This document shows, in pieces, positions 17,333 through 26,390 of a stretch of DNA of 64,000 bases. Within the stretch, counting starts at the first letter, position 1. Each line of letters begins with the position of its first letter. The position numbers and the translations under genes are program-made. The notes beneath the pieces were generated by a model that saw only the letters and a list, made by a program, of their open reading frames with translations, was not told the origin of the DNA and ran no database searches. Origin of the DNA: an uncultured Alcanivorax sp. (GTDB lineage: Bacteria > Pseudomonadota > Gammaproteobacteria > Pseudomonadales > Alcanivoracaceae); assembly GCF_947258575.1 (NCBI RefSeq), contig NZ_CAMYIV010000012.1:434001-498000 (forward strand). The letters run 5' to 3'.

Positions 17333-18799
17333 ATGGAAGAGCGCGCGGCCAGACTTCACACCCTCTCCATCAACCACGCAAGCGCCAACCAGAACGATTC
17401 AACCCTCGAGCAAGAACAGCAAAAAACCTACGTCATTGATACCAACGTGTTAATCCACGATCCGAACTCGTTGCTCAACTTTGAGGAACATCGGGTGGTG
17501 ATTCCCATGACGGTGCTGGAGGAACTGGACAAGCTGAAGAGCGGCAACAAATCCCATACGGCGGCGGATTGTCGCGCGGCCATTCGGCAGATCGACCGGG
17601 TGCTGGGTAGCGCCACACCGGCGCAGGTAGAAGCGGGCATCCCCATTCCCCGCGGGCCGGAGACGGTCACCCAGGGCACGCTGACGGTGTTGATGTCGAC
17701 GTCCGGGGAGCTGAATACCCCCCTGCCTAATGACCTGAACGACAATCGCATTATCAATGATGTGGTGGCCATGCAGTCCAGGCAGCCAGAGCGCCGTTTC
17801 ATTCTGGTCACCAAGGATATCAACATGCGCCTCAAGGCGCGGGCCTGCGGCATCGAATCGGAGGATTACCATAACGATCAGCTGGTCACGGACATCAAGC
17901 AGCTGACCCGTGGCTATTTCGAAGTGCCCGGTTCCTTCTGGGATCAGGTGACCCAGGTGGAAACCGAGCAGGTGGGGGCGGATACCCTGCACCATCTGTC
18001 CCACGGGTTACTGGTCAGCGAGATTCTCGGTGAAGAAGTCTATCCCAATCAGTACATCATCGATGAGCAAGGGTTCGTCGGGCGGGTGCTGGATGTGGAT
18101 AACGGGGTTGTGACCCTGCGGCACTACAAGGCTGACAGCTTGCTGGATCAGGAGGTCTGGGGGCTGCGGCCCAAGAATCTGCAGCAGGCCATGGCGCTGC
18201 AATTGTTGATGGACCCGGATGTGCACCTGGTGACCCTCACCGGCGCGGCCGGTTCCGGCAAGACCATTCTGGCGCTGGCGGCCGCCATCGAAATGACGGT
18301 GGAGCAGAAGCGCTACAACAAGATCATTGCGACCCGGTCAACGCCGCCGCTGGCGGAAGAGCACGGCTTCCTGCCCGGTACGGAAGAGGAAAAAATGGAT
18401 CCCTGGCTGGGAGCCATCAACGACAATATAGAGGCACTGCACCTGAACGATGAAAATCCCTCGGGCAGCATTCAATACGTGAAGGAAAAGGCCAATATCC
18501 AGTTCAAGGCCATGAACTATATCCGCGGGCGCAGTTTCCAGAAATCCCTGATCCTGATCGACGAAAGCCAGAACCTGACCCCCCATCAGATGAAGGCGAT
18601 CATCACCCGGGCCGGGGAAGGCTCCAAGGTGGTGTGCCTGGGCAACCTGGCCCAGATCGACACCCCCTACCTGTCACCCACCAGCTCTGGCCTCACCTAC
18701 ATGACCGAACGCTTCAAGCGTTTCGTCCATGGCGGTTCGGTGCAGTTGAACGGGGTGCCGAGGTCGTTGCTGGCGGAGTATGCGGAGCAGTTTCTCTGA
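17333..18799 (+). CDS. PIN domain-PhoH ATPase fusion protein
   Basis: A 488-residue two-domain protein. An N-terminal PIN ribonuclease domain begins YVIDTNVLIHDP (about 36-47), with the acidic residues EELDKLK and FILVTKDINMRLKA. A PhoH-type ATPase follows, with Walker A GAAGSGKT near 303-310 and Walker B LILIDESQN near 405. Family members unwind and cleave RNA in an ATP-dependent way, and some are linked to toxin-antitoxin-like or RNA quality-control roles. The start at 17333 has AGGGG at the right distance. It is a paralogue of ybeZ in this window, distinguished by the PIN domain. It ends just before an inverted-repeat element. Confidence 0.92.
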   Translation: MEERAARLHTLSINHASANQNDSTLEQEQQKTYVIDTNVLIHDPNSLLNFEEHRVVIPMTVLEELDKLKSGNKSHTAADCRAAIRQIDRVLGSATPAQVEAGIPIPRGPETVTQGTLTVLMSTSGELNTPLPNDLNDNRIINDVVAMQSRQPERRFILVTKDINMRLKARACGIESEDYHNDQLVTDIKQLTRGYFEVPGSFWDQVTQVETEQVGADTLHHLSHGLLVSEILGEEVYPNQYIIDEQGFVGRVLDVDNGVVTLRHYKADSLLDQEVWGLRPKNLQQAMALQLLMDPDVHLVTLTGAAGSGKTILALAAAIEMTVEQKRYNKIIATRSTPPLAEEHGFLPGTEEEKMDPWLGAINDNIEALHLNDENPSGSIQYVKEKANIQFKAMNYIRGRSFQKSLILIDESQNLTPHQMKAIITRAGEGSKVVCLGNLAQIDTPYLSPTSSGLTYMTERFKRFVHGGSVQLNGVPRSLLAEYAEQFL

Positions 18800-18801
18800 G
18801 C

Positions 18802-18959
18802 GAACAGTTAACAGTGAATAGTTAACAGTTCGCGGGAAATGTCACTGTCACTTCAACGCAAGAGGCCGCGCCCAGACTTTGGGCGCGGCCTCTCAGGTTT
18901 TAAACCCCACCAAAGCAGGGTCGCGTCGCTGTTAACTGTTCACTATTAACTGTTAACTG
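18802..18959. repeat. Inverted GTTAACAGT-type repeat element around a hairpin
   Basis: The left tract (18802-18830) repeats AACAGTTAACAGTGAATAGT, and the right tract (18930-18959) is its inverted copy, GTTAACTGTTCACTATTAAC and onwards. They enclose about 100 bases holding a terminator hairpin. The element lies between two convergent genes. The right tract runs into the end of the 336-residue gene and supplies its last codons and TAA stop. Related architecture is found at 24327-24478, 36113-36270 and 45684-45836. Confidence 0.8.
18862..18892. terminator. Bidirectional GC-rich hairpin inside the repeat element
   Basis: GAGGCCGCGCCC pairs with GGGCGCGGCCTC (12 bp, loop AGACTTT). A nearly identical hairpin, GAGGCCGCGC/GCGCGGCCTC with loop starting CCAGACATT, lies at 36180-36210 in another element. 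No long T run is present, though TTTT appears downstream at 18898. Confidence 0.65.
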
Positions 18960-19956
18960 CCTCAACGGCTTTCTTGCACGCTTCCGACTGATAAAAATCA
19001 TCCAGCACCCACTGAATGAACGGTGCCAGCACGCCCTGTTCAATGAGGACGGTAGCGCCGCGGGCCAGGGCGGGGGCGGTGATGTCACGAACGTTGTCTT
19101 CGCTGATCTTCATGCCATCCAGCAGGGTTTGCAGGGGCATATCGCTGAGGGATTCAATGGCGGCGTGGATGCCTACGCTGACCAGGCGGCGGGTGTAATC
19201 CAGACGGGCCGTTTCATCGCCAATGGCACAGCTCTGGCTGATCACTTCATCAATGGTGCCGGCGGGTACCAGCTTCAGGTAGTTGGCGGGCTTCAGGGGA
19301 GCCACACGCTGATAGCCATCGCGGGCCAGTTGTTCGATGCGCTCGTTGGTGAGCTGCTTGTTCAGCCACTGTTCACCGGTTTTCAGGGTGACACGGATAT
19401 TCTTTCTCAGGTAGTCGCGGATGGATTCTTCCATGCCGCCCATGGCCTTGCCCACCATGCTCTTGCGGCCCATTTTCATGACGCTGCTGACGCCGGGCAG
19501 TTTGGCCAGGGCGTTTTCTTCCAGCAGAAAATTCTTGATGCCGGTGTAGAGCATCTCGCTGACCATTTCGCTGACCAGCGGATGGCTCATGGCCGCGTGG
19601 ATGGCTTTCTCGCGCAGGGTTTGCAGCTTCAGTACCTGCTCCAGGATCGCTTCGAAATGCTCTTCGCTGAGCAGCTCGCCGACAGTGGCGGGATCCTTTT
19701 CGGCAGCTTCCCAGACCGCCTTGCTGACATCGCTGACCACACCCTGTAATCCCTGGGCACTGAGTGCCTGTTGCAGCCATTGATCCACCACGGCGGTCAG
19801 GGAATCACTGTCAACCAGCTTGCCCAGCGGTACAGCTCCCAGGTTGCCGCTGGCCTGGGCCATCAGGGCATGCCAGTGCTCTTCATTTTGCAGTTGTGCA
19901 CAAAGGTGTGCCTGGTGCGCATCACGCAGGGCGGAGATGAATTCGGCGGATGACAT
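18946..19956 (-). CDS. Conserved-looking cytoplasmic protein of unknown function
   Basis: A 336-residue, largely helical soluble protein without signal or membrane segments. The family was not recognised. Notable are a glycine- and methionine-rich patch, VMKMGRKSMVGKAMGGMEES (about 158-177), and long amphipathic helices on either side. AGAGG precedes the ATG by nine bases. The last three codons and TAA (GTT AAC AGT TAA) fall inside the right tract of the repeat element, so the original C-terminus may have been changed by insertion or expansion of that element. Confidence 0.6.
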   Translation of the reverse strand: MSSAEFISALRDAHQAHLCAQLQNEEHWHALMAQASGNLGAVPLGKLVDSDSLTAVVDQWLQQALSAQGLQGVVSDVSKAVWEAAEKDPATVGELLSEEHFEAILEQVLKLQTLREKAIHAAMSHPLVSEMVSEMLYTGIKNFLLEENALAKLPGVSSVMKMGRKSMVGKAMGGMEESIRDYLRKNIRVTLKTGEQWLNKQLTNERIEQLARDGYQRVAPLKPANYLKLVPAGTIDEVISQSCAIGDETARLDYTRRLVSVGIHAAIESLSDMPLQTLLDGMKISEDNVRDITAPALARGATVLIEQGVLAPFIQWVLDDFYQSEACKKAVEAVNS

Positions 19957-20097
19957 GTAGTAAAGCCTCTTTTTATTGATTTAGAACAATACCCCCGGTC
20001 GCCATCGGTCTTTCAATAGTGCCGGTGCGGTGGCCATTACAGCCCGTGTCGGGTATCGGGTCACTGCCTCTATCTTGCTGGAAGAAAGGGGAACTGT

Positions 20098-20782
20098 ATG
20101 CAACTGCGAGGACAAGGAAAAGCGGCGCTGCTGCTAACTGGGGTGTTGATGGCCGGGCCTGCCCTGGCTCACAAGGCGGGGGATGTGATTGTGCGTCTGG
20201 GGGGGATCAAGGTTGACCCGGATGCCAGCAGTGAGACCTTCAACCCGGCGTTGCCGGCAGTGGGGGGGCTGGGTGTGGATGTGGATGACGACACTCAGGT
20301 AGGCCTGACCCTGGCCTATATGGTCACCGACTCGATCGGTGTTGAACTGGTGGGAGCCACTCCCTTTTCCCACGACATCCTTCTGGAGACCGGGGGCGGT
20401 GATGTGGCCATTGGGGAAACCAGCCATCTGCCTCCGACGCTGCTGGCGCAATACTATGCGCCACAGATCGGGCCGATGCGGGCTTATGTTGGGGCTGGCC
20501 TGAACTACACCCTGTTTTTTGAGGATCGCATCGATGATGCTGTGGTGAGCCCGCTATTGGGGGGGGGGCGATGCCGATGTGAAGCTGAGTAACTCCATGG
20601 GTTTTGCCTGGGAGGTGGGGGCTGATTTTGCTCTCGACGACAACTGGCTGTTCAACGTCAGCGTCTGGAACATCGATATTGATACCGAGGCGCGGCTGTA
20701 CGTGAATAATGCCCGCGTGGACAAGATCGATGTGGAAATCGATCCCTGGGTCTACATGGTGGGGTTGGGCTACCGGTTCTAG
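20098..20782 (+). pseudogene. OmpW-family outer membrane protein, frame broken at a G10 tract
   Basis: Two frames together encode one OmpW-like barrel. The first (from 20098) gives a signal peptide ending ALA (about 24), AGDVIVRLGGIKVDP and GLTLAYMVTDSIGVEL, and stops at 20592. The second continues with LSNSMGFAWEVGADF and ends MVGLGYRF with the terminal Phe. The break is at a run of ten Gs (20559-20568). With nine Gs the frame is continuous (PLLGGGDADVKLSN) and gives about 227 residues, the normal length. OmpW forms a small eight-stranded barrel for hydrophobic compounds. The cause may be a sequencing error, a true mutation, or slipped-strand phase variation. Confidence 0.8.
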
Positions 20783-20935
20783 AAGGCGCTGCACGCTTCA
20801 TGCAGAGGCCGAACCTTGCAGAGGGAAAAGTGGCGGAGATGAATGGCTGCCTGAAGGCATGGGCGCCCGCAATCATCTCCGTCTGGCGTTTGCAAACCGT
20901 GTTGTATGGCGTGCCGCGTGTTACTTCTCGCGTGG

Positions 20936-21256
20936 TTACGCCATCTCTTCCAGCAGTTCCGGGAAGCGCTGGCGCAGGACTTCATAGCCTCCGTCCAGGC
21001 TGACCACGTCATTGAATCCCTGTTCGCTCAGCCAGTCGGCGGCGCCCTGGCTGCTGTTGCCGTGGTAGCAGTAGATCACCAGTGGCTTTTCCGCAGCGGT
21101 ATCGGCCAGAAACGGTTCCACGTTGGCCTGGGTCAGGTGGACGGCGCCGCGTAAATGGCCAGCAGCAAAACTGGCCGGGTCGCGGATGTCCACGAACAGG
21201 GCATCGCCCTGCTCGAAACGGGTTTTGCCCTCATCCGGGCTGATGCGTTTTGCCAT
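20936..21256 (-). CDS. glpE: Thiosulfate sulfurtransferase GlpE (single-domain rhodanese)
   Basis: A 106-residue single rhodanese domain with the active-site loop CYHGNSS (about 63-69), the exact GlpE-type loop, and the preceding segment [20 protein letters not shown]. It transfers sulfane sulfur from thiosulfate to cyanide or other acceptors in the cytoplasm. It lies upstream of rhlB on the minus strand? No: rhlB is read first and its end overlaps the glpE start by 26 bases, so glpE is probably translated from the same message. Stretch 20783-20935 holds no gene. Confidence 0.9.
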   Translation of the reverse strand: MAKRISPDEGKTRFEQGDALFVDIRDPASFAAGHLRGAVHLTQANVEPFLADTAAEKPLVIYCYHGNSSQGAADWLSEQGFNDVVSLDGGYEVLRQRFPELLEEMA

Positions 21257-22535
21257 TCTCTGAGTCCTTCTCGGCGAGCAGATCCGACGGCGGGTACTCG
21301 CATTCCAGTTTCATGCCGATGGCATTTTCCAGTTCCGGCAGCAGGAAGGCATCGTCTTCACAGGCAAAGCTGATGGACATGCCGCTGGCGCCGGCCCGGC
21401 CGGTACGGCCGATACGGTGCACGTAGTCTTCCGGGTCTTCCGGCAGGTTGTAGTTGACCACGTGGGACACGCCGTCGATATGGATGCCGCGGCCGGCCAC
21501 GTCGGTGGCGATCAGCACCTGCAGGTCGCCGGCGCGGAAGCGTTCCAGGGTCTTCATGCGCTGGGTCTGGGGTACGTCGCCGGAGATCAGCGACACCTTC
21601 AGGCCTTTCTTGTGCAGGCGGTCACTGACCCGGCGGGTAATGTCCCGGCGGTTGGCGAATACGATCACCTTGTCCATGTTCATGCCGGTGATCAGGTTGT
21701 AGAGCAGGGTGAACTTGTCGTCGGCGTTGGTGATGTAGACCTTCTGCTCCACGGTGTCGGTGGTTACCTGGGTGGGCTCGATTTCCACCACTTCGGCAGC
21801 TTCGGTCCAGCGGCTGGCCAGGTTCATCACATCGTCACTGAAAGTGGCGGAGAAAAGTTGGGTCTGGCGGTATTGGGGCTTCGGGGTCATGCCGACGATG
21901 CGTTTCACATCGGGAATAAAGCCCATATCCAGCATGCGATCCGCTTCATCCAGTACCAGAAACTCCACCCGGTCCAGCCACAGGTCGCGGCGTTTGGCGA
22001 AATCCAGCAGGCGACCGGGGGTGGCTACCAGGATGTCGATCAATTCGTTTTGCAGGCGTTCCTGCTGGCGGTTGAAGTTCATTCCGCCGACCACGCTCAT
22101 GACCTGCAGATCGGTGTACTTGGCCAGCGCCCTGGCGTCCTTCTCGATCTGCATGGCCAGTTCCCGGGTGGGGGCCACAATCAGGGCGCGGGGCTCGCCG
22201 GCGTAGCGCTTCACCTGAATGGGGTGGCGCAGCAGGTCGTTGATCACGGTGATCAGGAAAGCAGCGGTCTTGCCGGTGCCGGTCTGGGCCCGGCCGATGG
22301 CGTCGGCGCCGGCCAGGGTGTGTTCCAGCACTTCCGCCTGGATGGGAGTGCAGTACTGGAAGCCCTGCTCGGCGATGCCGCGCATCAGGCTCAGGTCCAG
22401 ATCGAAATCGTGGAAGCGGGTTTCGCCGTCTTTTTCCGGCACCGGGAACTGATCCAGGGTCCAGGTGCTTGTGTTGTCTTTTTGCATGTATTCGCTCAGT
22501 CTGAATGCAAGTGTTGGTGCCACCGTTACGGGCAC
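21231..22535 (-). CDS. rhlB: DEAD-box ATP-dependent RNA helicase RhlB
   Basis: A protein of about 434 residues with all DEAD-box motifs: GFQYCTPIQ (Q motif), AQTGTGKT (motif I), [14 protein letters not shown] (motif II), SATF (motif III), ATDVAGRGI (motif V) and [10 protein letters not shown] (motif VI). RhlB unwinds RNA in the degradosome. The start could be GTG at 22535, with AGGA upstream, or ATG at 22487 (MQKDNTSTW), giving 418 residues. The sequence before motif Q does not decide between them. The 3' end overlaps glpE by 26 bases. Confidence 0.92.
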   Translation of the reverse strand: MPVTVAPTLAFRLSEYMQKDNTSTWTLDQFPVPEKDGETRFHDFDLDLSLMRGIAEQGFQYCTPIQAEVLEHTLAGADAIGRAQTGTGKTAAFLITVINDLLRHPIQVKRYAGEPRALIVAPTRELAMQIEKDARALAKYTDLQVMSVVGGMNFNRQQERLQNELIDILVATPGRLLDFAKRRDLWLDRVEFLVLDEADRMLDMGFIPDVKRIVGMTPKPQYRQTQLFSATFSDDVMNLASRWTEAAEVVEIEPTQVTTDTVEQKVYITNADDKFTLLYNLITGMNMDKVIVFANRRDITRRVSDRLHKKGLKVSLISGDVPQTQRMKTLERFRAGDLQVLIATDVAGRGIHIDGVSHVVNYNLPEDPEDYVHRIGRTGRAGASGMSISFACEDDAFLLPELENAIGMKLECEYPPSDLLAEKDSENGKTHQPG

Positions 22536-22598
22536 CCGTTCCTGCTGAAAACGGGGTATTGTAGAAAAATTAACCAGCGCTGTCAGAGGATGTTTCGT

Positions 22599-22859
22599 AT
22601 GGGCTTGCTTCGCGGCGTTATTGTAGTGTTTTGGGTGGCGGTAGGGTTAGCCATTTTCCTGGATCTGCCGTCCCCGTTTGATCGATTGCTGTTGGGCGCC
22701 GGACTGGTGGTAGCGGTGCTGCATCTCCTGGAGTGCATTGGCTTCATGGTGTGGATCCGTCGACGGGGCCTGTTCCACTGGCGCGATGCCCTGATGATCA
22801 TGATCTTCGGGGTGGCCTATCTCAAGCCCAGAATGCGCACCATTCGGCGTACGGTATAA
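22599..22859 (+). CDS. Small membrane protein, DUF1145-like
   Basis: An 86-residue protein with two or three hydrophobic helices ([47 protein letters not shown]). It resembles the YhhL/DUF1145 group of inner-membrane proteins of unknown function. AGAGGA lies eight bases before the ATG at 22599, which makes it a better start than the ATG at 22590. It is divergent from rhlB, with about 60 bases between the starts, and converges on the methyltransferase gene. Confidence 0.65.
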   Translation: MGLLRGVIVVFWVAVGLAIFLDLPSPFDRLLLGAGLVVAVLHLLECIGFMVWIRRRGLFHWRDALMIMIFGVAYLKPRMRTIRRTV

Positions 22860-22867
22860 GCAACAGC

Positions 22868-23458
22868 CTAACCCCGGCCGAACACCAGTAACCGGTTATT
22901 GGCGGGCATCTCGTGGTCGGCCAGCAGGTGTCTCTGCTGGCGGGCAAACTGTTCCACCACCCATTCATGGTCGCGAATGCCGCGCTTGTCGTCCATTTCC
23001 TTCAACCATTGATCAAATTGACGGTTGGAGTCACTGGTGTACTGGCCATCGTAGTTGAACGGGCCATAGACCAGGAATTTGCCCTGATCGGTCAGTTGTC
23101 GGCAGCCCTCTTGGATACAGGTTTCCACAAGGGTTGCCGCCATGATGTGGAAGGTGTTGGCGGTAAACAGGTAATCGAAGGGGCCGGTGGGCCAGTGAGC
23201 GGCCACATCCAGTTCCACTGGCGGTAATGCCCGGCTCCCCGGGTCAATCAGCCACTGCCGTATATGGGGCAGGTTGGCGGCCACATCGGAGGGCTGCCAG
23301 TGCAGATGGGGAAGGCGCCCCGACAGCCAGGCCGCATGCTGGCCGGTGCCAGCACCGATCTCCAGCAAGGCGCCCGGGGCCTGACAATGCTGTTGCAGCA
23401 CGGAAAGGATCGGGGCCTTGTTGTTTTCGGCGGCTTGAGAGTAGGGGCGCTCTGTCAT
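22868..23458 (-). CDS. DUF938-type SAM-dependent methyltransferase
   Basis: A 196-residue class I methyltransferase-like protein. The SAM motif is LLEIGAGTGQHAAWL (about 31-45), and the family-typical start is RPYSQAAENNKAPIL. Acidic residue Asp58 in WQPSDV is the probable ribose ligand. DUF938 enzymes have no proven substrate. Its ATG overlaps by one base the stop of the short-chain dehydrogenase gene read before it, so the two are translationally coupled. Confidence 0.85.
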   Translation of the reverse strand: MTERPYSQAAENNKAPILSVLQQHCQAPGALLEIGAGTGQHAAWLSGRLPHLHWQPSDVAANLPHIRQWLIDPGSRALPPVELDVAAHWPTGPFDYLFTANTFHIMAATLVETCIQEGCRQLTDQGKFLVYGPFNYDGQYTSDSNRQFDQWLKEMDDKRGIRDHEWVVEQFARQQRHLLADHEMPANNRLLVFGRG

Positions 23459-24297
23459 TACTTCTTGTTCATGAACTTCTGGCCCATCACCATCAGACGC
23501 TGGTAGCTGGTGGGCATCAGGCGCTGCATGGTATCGATGGCCAGGGCGTCAGAGCCGATCAGTACCCGACGCTTGTTCTGGCGAACCCCCTTGAGGATGG
23601 TGCTGGCGGCTTCTTCCGGTGTAGTGCGGAACATCTTCTCGAAATCTGCCTTGGACTGTTCCGGATTGGAGCCGGTGATGGCGGCCACATCATCGCTGAT
23701 GCGGGCGGCCTTGGCGATGTTGGTCTTGATGCCGCCGGGGTGAATGGAGGTGGCGGATACACCGCATTGTTCCATTTCCAGTTCCAGGCGCAGGGATTCG
23801 GTAAAACCGCGCACGGCAAATTTGGCCGCGTTATAGGCGGACTGGGTGGGAATGCCGATCAGGCCAAACACGGAAGACACGTTGATGATGTGGCCTTCGC
23901 CGGCTTCCTTCAGGTAGGGCAGGAATGCCTTGGTGCCGTAAACCACGCCCCAGAAGTTGATGTTCATCAACCACTCGAAATCGTCGTAGTTCATTTTCTC
24001 TACGGTGGCGCCCAGTGCTACGCCAGCGTTGTTGAAGATCATGTTGGCGTAGCCGAAGTGGTTGACTACATCGTCGGCAAAATCATAAAACGCCTGGCGG
24101 TCGGCCACATCCAGTTTGCGGGTCATCAGCCGGTCTTCACCCAGCCCCAGCAGGTCGGCGGTTTCCTTCAGCCCGGTTTCATTGATGTCGGACAGGGCCA
24201 GTTTGGCGCCGGCGGACGCCAGTTCCTGAGCCAGAGCACGGCCAATGCCGGAACCAGCACCGGTGATAACGGCAACTTTGTCTTTAAAATTCTTCAT
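23458..24297 (-). CDS. Short-chain dehydrogenase/reductase (SDR)
   Basis: A 279-residue classical SDR. The cofactor motif TGAGSGIGRALA (about 11-22), NNAGVA (about 88-93), the catalytic serine in NVSSVFG and the YxxxK in YNAAKFA (about 157-161) are all present. Asp38 in LSDIN after beta-2 suggests NAD preference. The C-terminus (TMQRLMPTSYQRLMVMGQKFM) resembles SDRs acting on long-chain or lipid-like alcohols in hydrocarbon degraders; this is inference. The start at 24297 is supported by AGGAG six bases upstream. A repeat element lies directly upstream. Confidence 0.88.
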   Translation of the reverse strand: MKNFKDKVAVITGAGSGIGRALAQELASAGAKLALSDINETGLKETADLLGLGEDRLMTRKLDVADRQAFYDFADDVVNHFGYANMIFNNAGVALGATVEKMNYDDFEWLMNINFWGVVYGTKAFLPYLKEAGEGHIINVSSVFGLIGIPTQSAYNAAKFAVRGFTESLRLELEMEQCGVSATSIHPGGIKTNIAKAARISDDVAAITGSNPEQSKADFEKMFRTTPEEAASTILKGVRQNKRRVLIGSDALAIDTMQRLMPTSYQRLMVMGQKFMNKK

Positions 24298-24326
24298 GAT
24301 GACTCCTGTATCCGCTAATTCAGTGG

Positions 24327-24478
24327 CAAGTTGAAAGTTCAAAGTTTCAAGGCGCGGGCAGGCTTGTTTGAAACTGATATGCCCTGCCCGCGCAACAAAG
24401 TTGTAGCAGCGCGGGGGCAGAGGTTTTCAGTTGGCACTGCCGGCGCCTGCACTTTTCAACTTTGAACTTTCAACTTGC
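24327..24478. repeat. Inverted TTGAAAGTTCAAAG-type repeat element
   Basis: The left tract CAAGTTGAAAGTTCAAAGTT (from 24327) and the right tract ending TTTGAACTTTCAACTTG (24454-24478) are near-perfect inverted copies. Between them lies a GC-rich hairpin (GCGCGGGCAGG at 24352-24362, pairing with CCTGCCCGCGC). The element occupies the gap between plsC and the SDR gene; the remaining bases 24479-24598 hold nothing recognisable. The same words bound the element at 45684-45836. Confidence 0.8.
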
Positions 24479-24598
24479 AACTCGATTTGGCGACCGAGTG
24501 TAGACACTTTGTCACTTCAGAATGGGCCAATCTTGTCAGACAAGGAAAGGCCAGCGTGGCGATGGCGCCGCCCAGAGGTGGCGCTGAGGATAACCGGC

Positions 24599-25342
24599 TC
24601 AAAGACTGAGTTGCGGGCAGGCCTCGCCAAGTGGGGCGGCAATGGCTGCCTGGCTCTGGTGTATCAGCTGCACCAGTTCAGCCTCGCTGGTGCCCACCGG
24701 GACAATGGCTGGGTGCAGGGTGATCTGCGCATGCTGGCCGGGACGGAGCCGTGCGGTCCCCGGCGGCAATATCTCGAATGTCCCGGTTAGAGTGACGGGA
24801 AGCACCGGTAGTTGCAGATCCTGGGCCATCTTGAAGGCGCCTTTCTTGAACGGCTTGAGCTGCCCGGTACGGCTGCGGGTGCCCTCCGGGAAGAACAGCA
24901 CACTGGCGCCGTTGGCCAGACGGGCGCGAGCCTGTTGGAGGCTGGCAATGGCTGCCTGGGTGTCGGAGCGGTTGATGAAGATATGACCGAGCTTTTCGCA
25001 GCAGATACCGATTACCGGCATCTTTCGCAGTTCGTGTTTCATCACCCAGCGGAAATCCACCCCGAGATAACCATAGAGCACAAAAATATCGAACTGACTG
25101 AGGTGATTGGCGACGATCACATAGCTCTGACCCGGCTGCAGGTGTTCGCGGCCATCTACATCCACGCGCACACCGCTGTAAAGCAGGCACAGCCTGGCCC
25201 AGGGCACAGCGGTAAGGCGCGCTACCTGGTCGGCGGGCAGAAAGGGCACCAGCAACAGGCACAGTGCTCCGAATAGCAGAGTGGTGGCTGCCATCAGCGG
25301 AACAAAAACCAGCCAGCTATAAAGGAAGAAAAACAGCCGCAT
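24599..25342 (-). CDS. plsC: 1-acyl-sn-glycerol-3-phosphate acyltransferase
   Basis: A 247-residue membrane-associated acyltransferase. The catalytic motif is NHLSQFD (HX4D, about 78-84) and the phosphate-binding motif FPEGTRSR (about 151-158). FINRSD and a proline turn, LPVLPVTLTGT, complete the set of four acyltransferase blocks. Two N-terminal hydrophobic segments anchor it. It converts lysophosphatidate to phosphatidate in phospholipid synthesis. It may be one of several PlsC paralogues, as is common in lipid-storing marine bacteria. Confidence 0.88.
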   Translation of the reverse strand: MRLFFFLYSWLVFVPLMAATTLLFGALCLLLVPFLPADQVARLTAVPWARLCLLYSGVRVDVDGREHLQPGQSYVIVANHLSQFDIFVLYGYLGVDFRWVMKHELRKMPVIGICCEKLGHIFINRSDTQAAIASLQQARARLANGASVLFFPEGTRSRTGQLKPFKKGAFKMAQDLQLPVLPVTLTGTFEILPPGTARLRPGQHAQITLHPAIVPVGTSEAELVQLIHQSQAAIAAPLGEACPQLSL

Positions 25343-25438
25343 GGGGATAGAGCTCTCCGTACCTGTTCAGGTCTTTCTTTATGGTAAGGGAGAGCTGGCC
25401 GAAAATGACAGACTGATAATCACTTTGTTACGTTTTGG

Positions 25439-26146
25439 TTATTTGCTGCTGTCCAAAACGGCCGCCGGGCGACCCGGCCCGTGCAGGTCCAGGTAGTCGT
25501 AGTAATGATTCTGGTATTCCGGCTTGCTGACGATGCGGCGTAACCGCTCCAGGGTGAAGTAGGGGGCGTCACGCAGCAGGATGTTGGCGATCCAGGCGGG
25601 AATGTAGCCGCCGGGGTCGAGAATCAGCTCGTAGGTCATTTCCACTTTCTGGTCGCCCAGGCGGCGAAAGCCCAGTTTTCCGGTCATTTCCGGGAAACGG
25701 ATATATTCATTGTTGGGGGGCAGGGCATCAGGGCGGTTGATCAGGTCCACCATCACCGATTCTTCGTCTTCAGTCAGGGTCTGGGTGACCTTGGCCCGCA
25801 AAACGGCTTCACGATCTGCCAGTGGCCAGGGAAGCTGCGTGGTAAAGCGCAGGGAGCGATCCAGCGGGCTGATCCGGTTGAACTCTTCCGCACTGTCTAC
25901 AAAATGCAGCCATTTGGGATAGGACGGATAATCATTGAGCAGGGCGACCAGGGAGTATTCATCCGCCAGCGTAAAGCGGGTCACGCCGCGGAAGGTCTTC
26001 AGTCGGGACTCATCCCGGTGCTTCATATAGACCTGAATGTCGTTGCGGTCGCTGACCAGCTTCCAATCCTGGAGTTCGTCGCTGTCGGCAGCTCGGGCAA
26101 AGATGGCAACAAAGAGTGCCAGAAAGAGAACAATGAGTCTGTCCAT
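25439..26146 (-). CDS. Exported START-domain lipid-binding protein
   Basis: A 235-residue protein with a signal peptide (about 1-19, ending ARA) and a START-like domain. DWKLVSDRNDIQVYMKHRDES opens it, LPWPLADREAVLRAKV sits in the middle, and a long C-terminal helix, APYFTLERLRRIVSKPEY, closes the pocket, as in bacterial StAR-related proteins. It probably binds a lipid or other hydrophobic ligand in the periplasm. It is divergent from the sialidase-like gene. No Shine-Dalgarno match is obvious before its ATG. Confidence 0.82.
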   Translation of the reverse strand: MDRLIVLFLALFVAIFARAADSDELQDWKLVSDRNDIQVYMKHRDESRLKTFRGVTRFTLADEYSLVALLNDYPSYPKWLHFVDSAEEFNRISPLDRSLRFTTQLPWPLADREAVLRAKVTQTLTEDEESVMVDLINRPDALPPNNEYIRFPEMTGKLGFRRLGDQKVEMTYELILDPGGYIPAWIANILLRDAPYFTLERLRRIVSKPEYQNHYYDYLDLHGPGRPAAVLDSSK

Positions 26147-26390
26147 AGAAAAGGGGGTGTCCTTGCATGCCTGTTATTGGAATAAGGTGCGGCGGCATTA
26201 TGCCATTATTGAGATACCGCTGAACATATTTTGACCGTTGCCGTATATTTCTGCCGCACGCTTCGGACAATCGGTTGCCATTCGGCGCTTCGATGGCAGG
26301 CAATTTTATGCTGTTTTGCTAGACTTGCCTGCCGCAGGTCGGCGCACCCGATTCGCTGACGCAATAAAAATGGTTTTTGGCCAGCTATCT

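Noticed and set aside
18802-18959. Possible CRISPR or tandem repeat array
   Set aside because: The words are arranged as two inverted tracts, not as regularly spaced direct repeats with unique spacers, and no cas genes are present.
21417-22590. Long plus-strand frame running into the DUF1145-like gene
   Set aside because: It is antisense to rhlB, which has every DEAD-box motif; only the part from 22599 is supported by a ribosome site and membrane-protein sequence.
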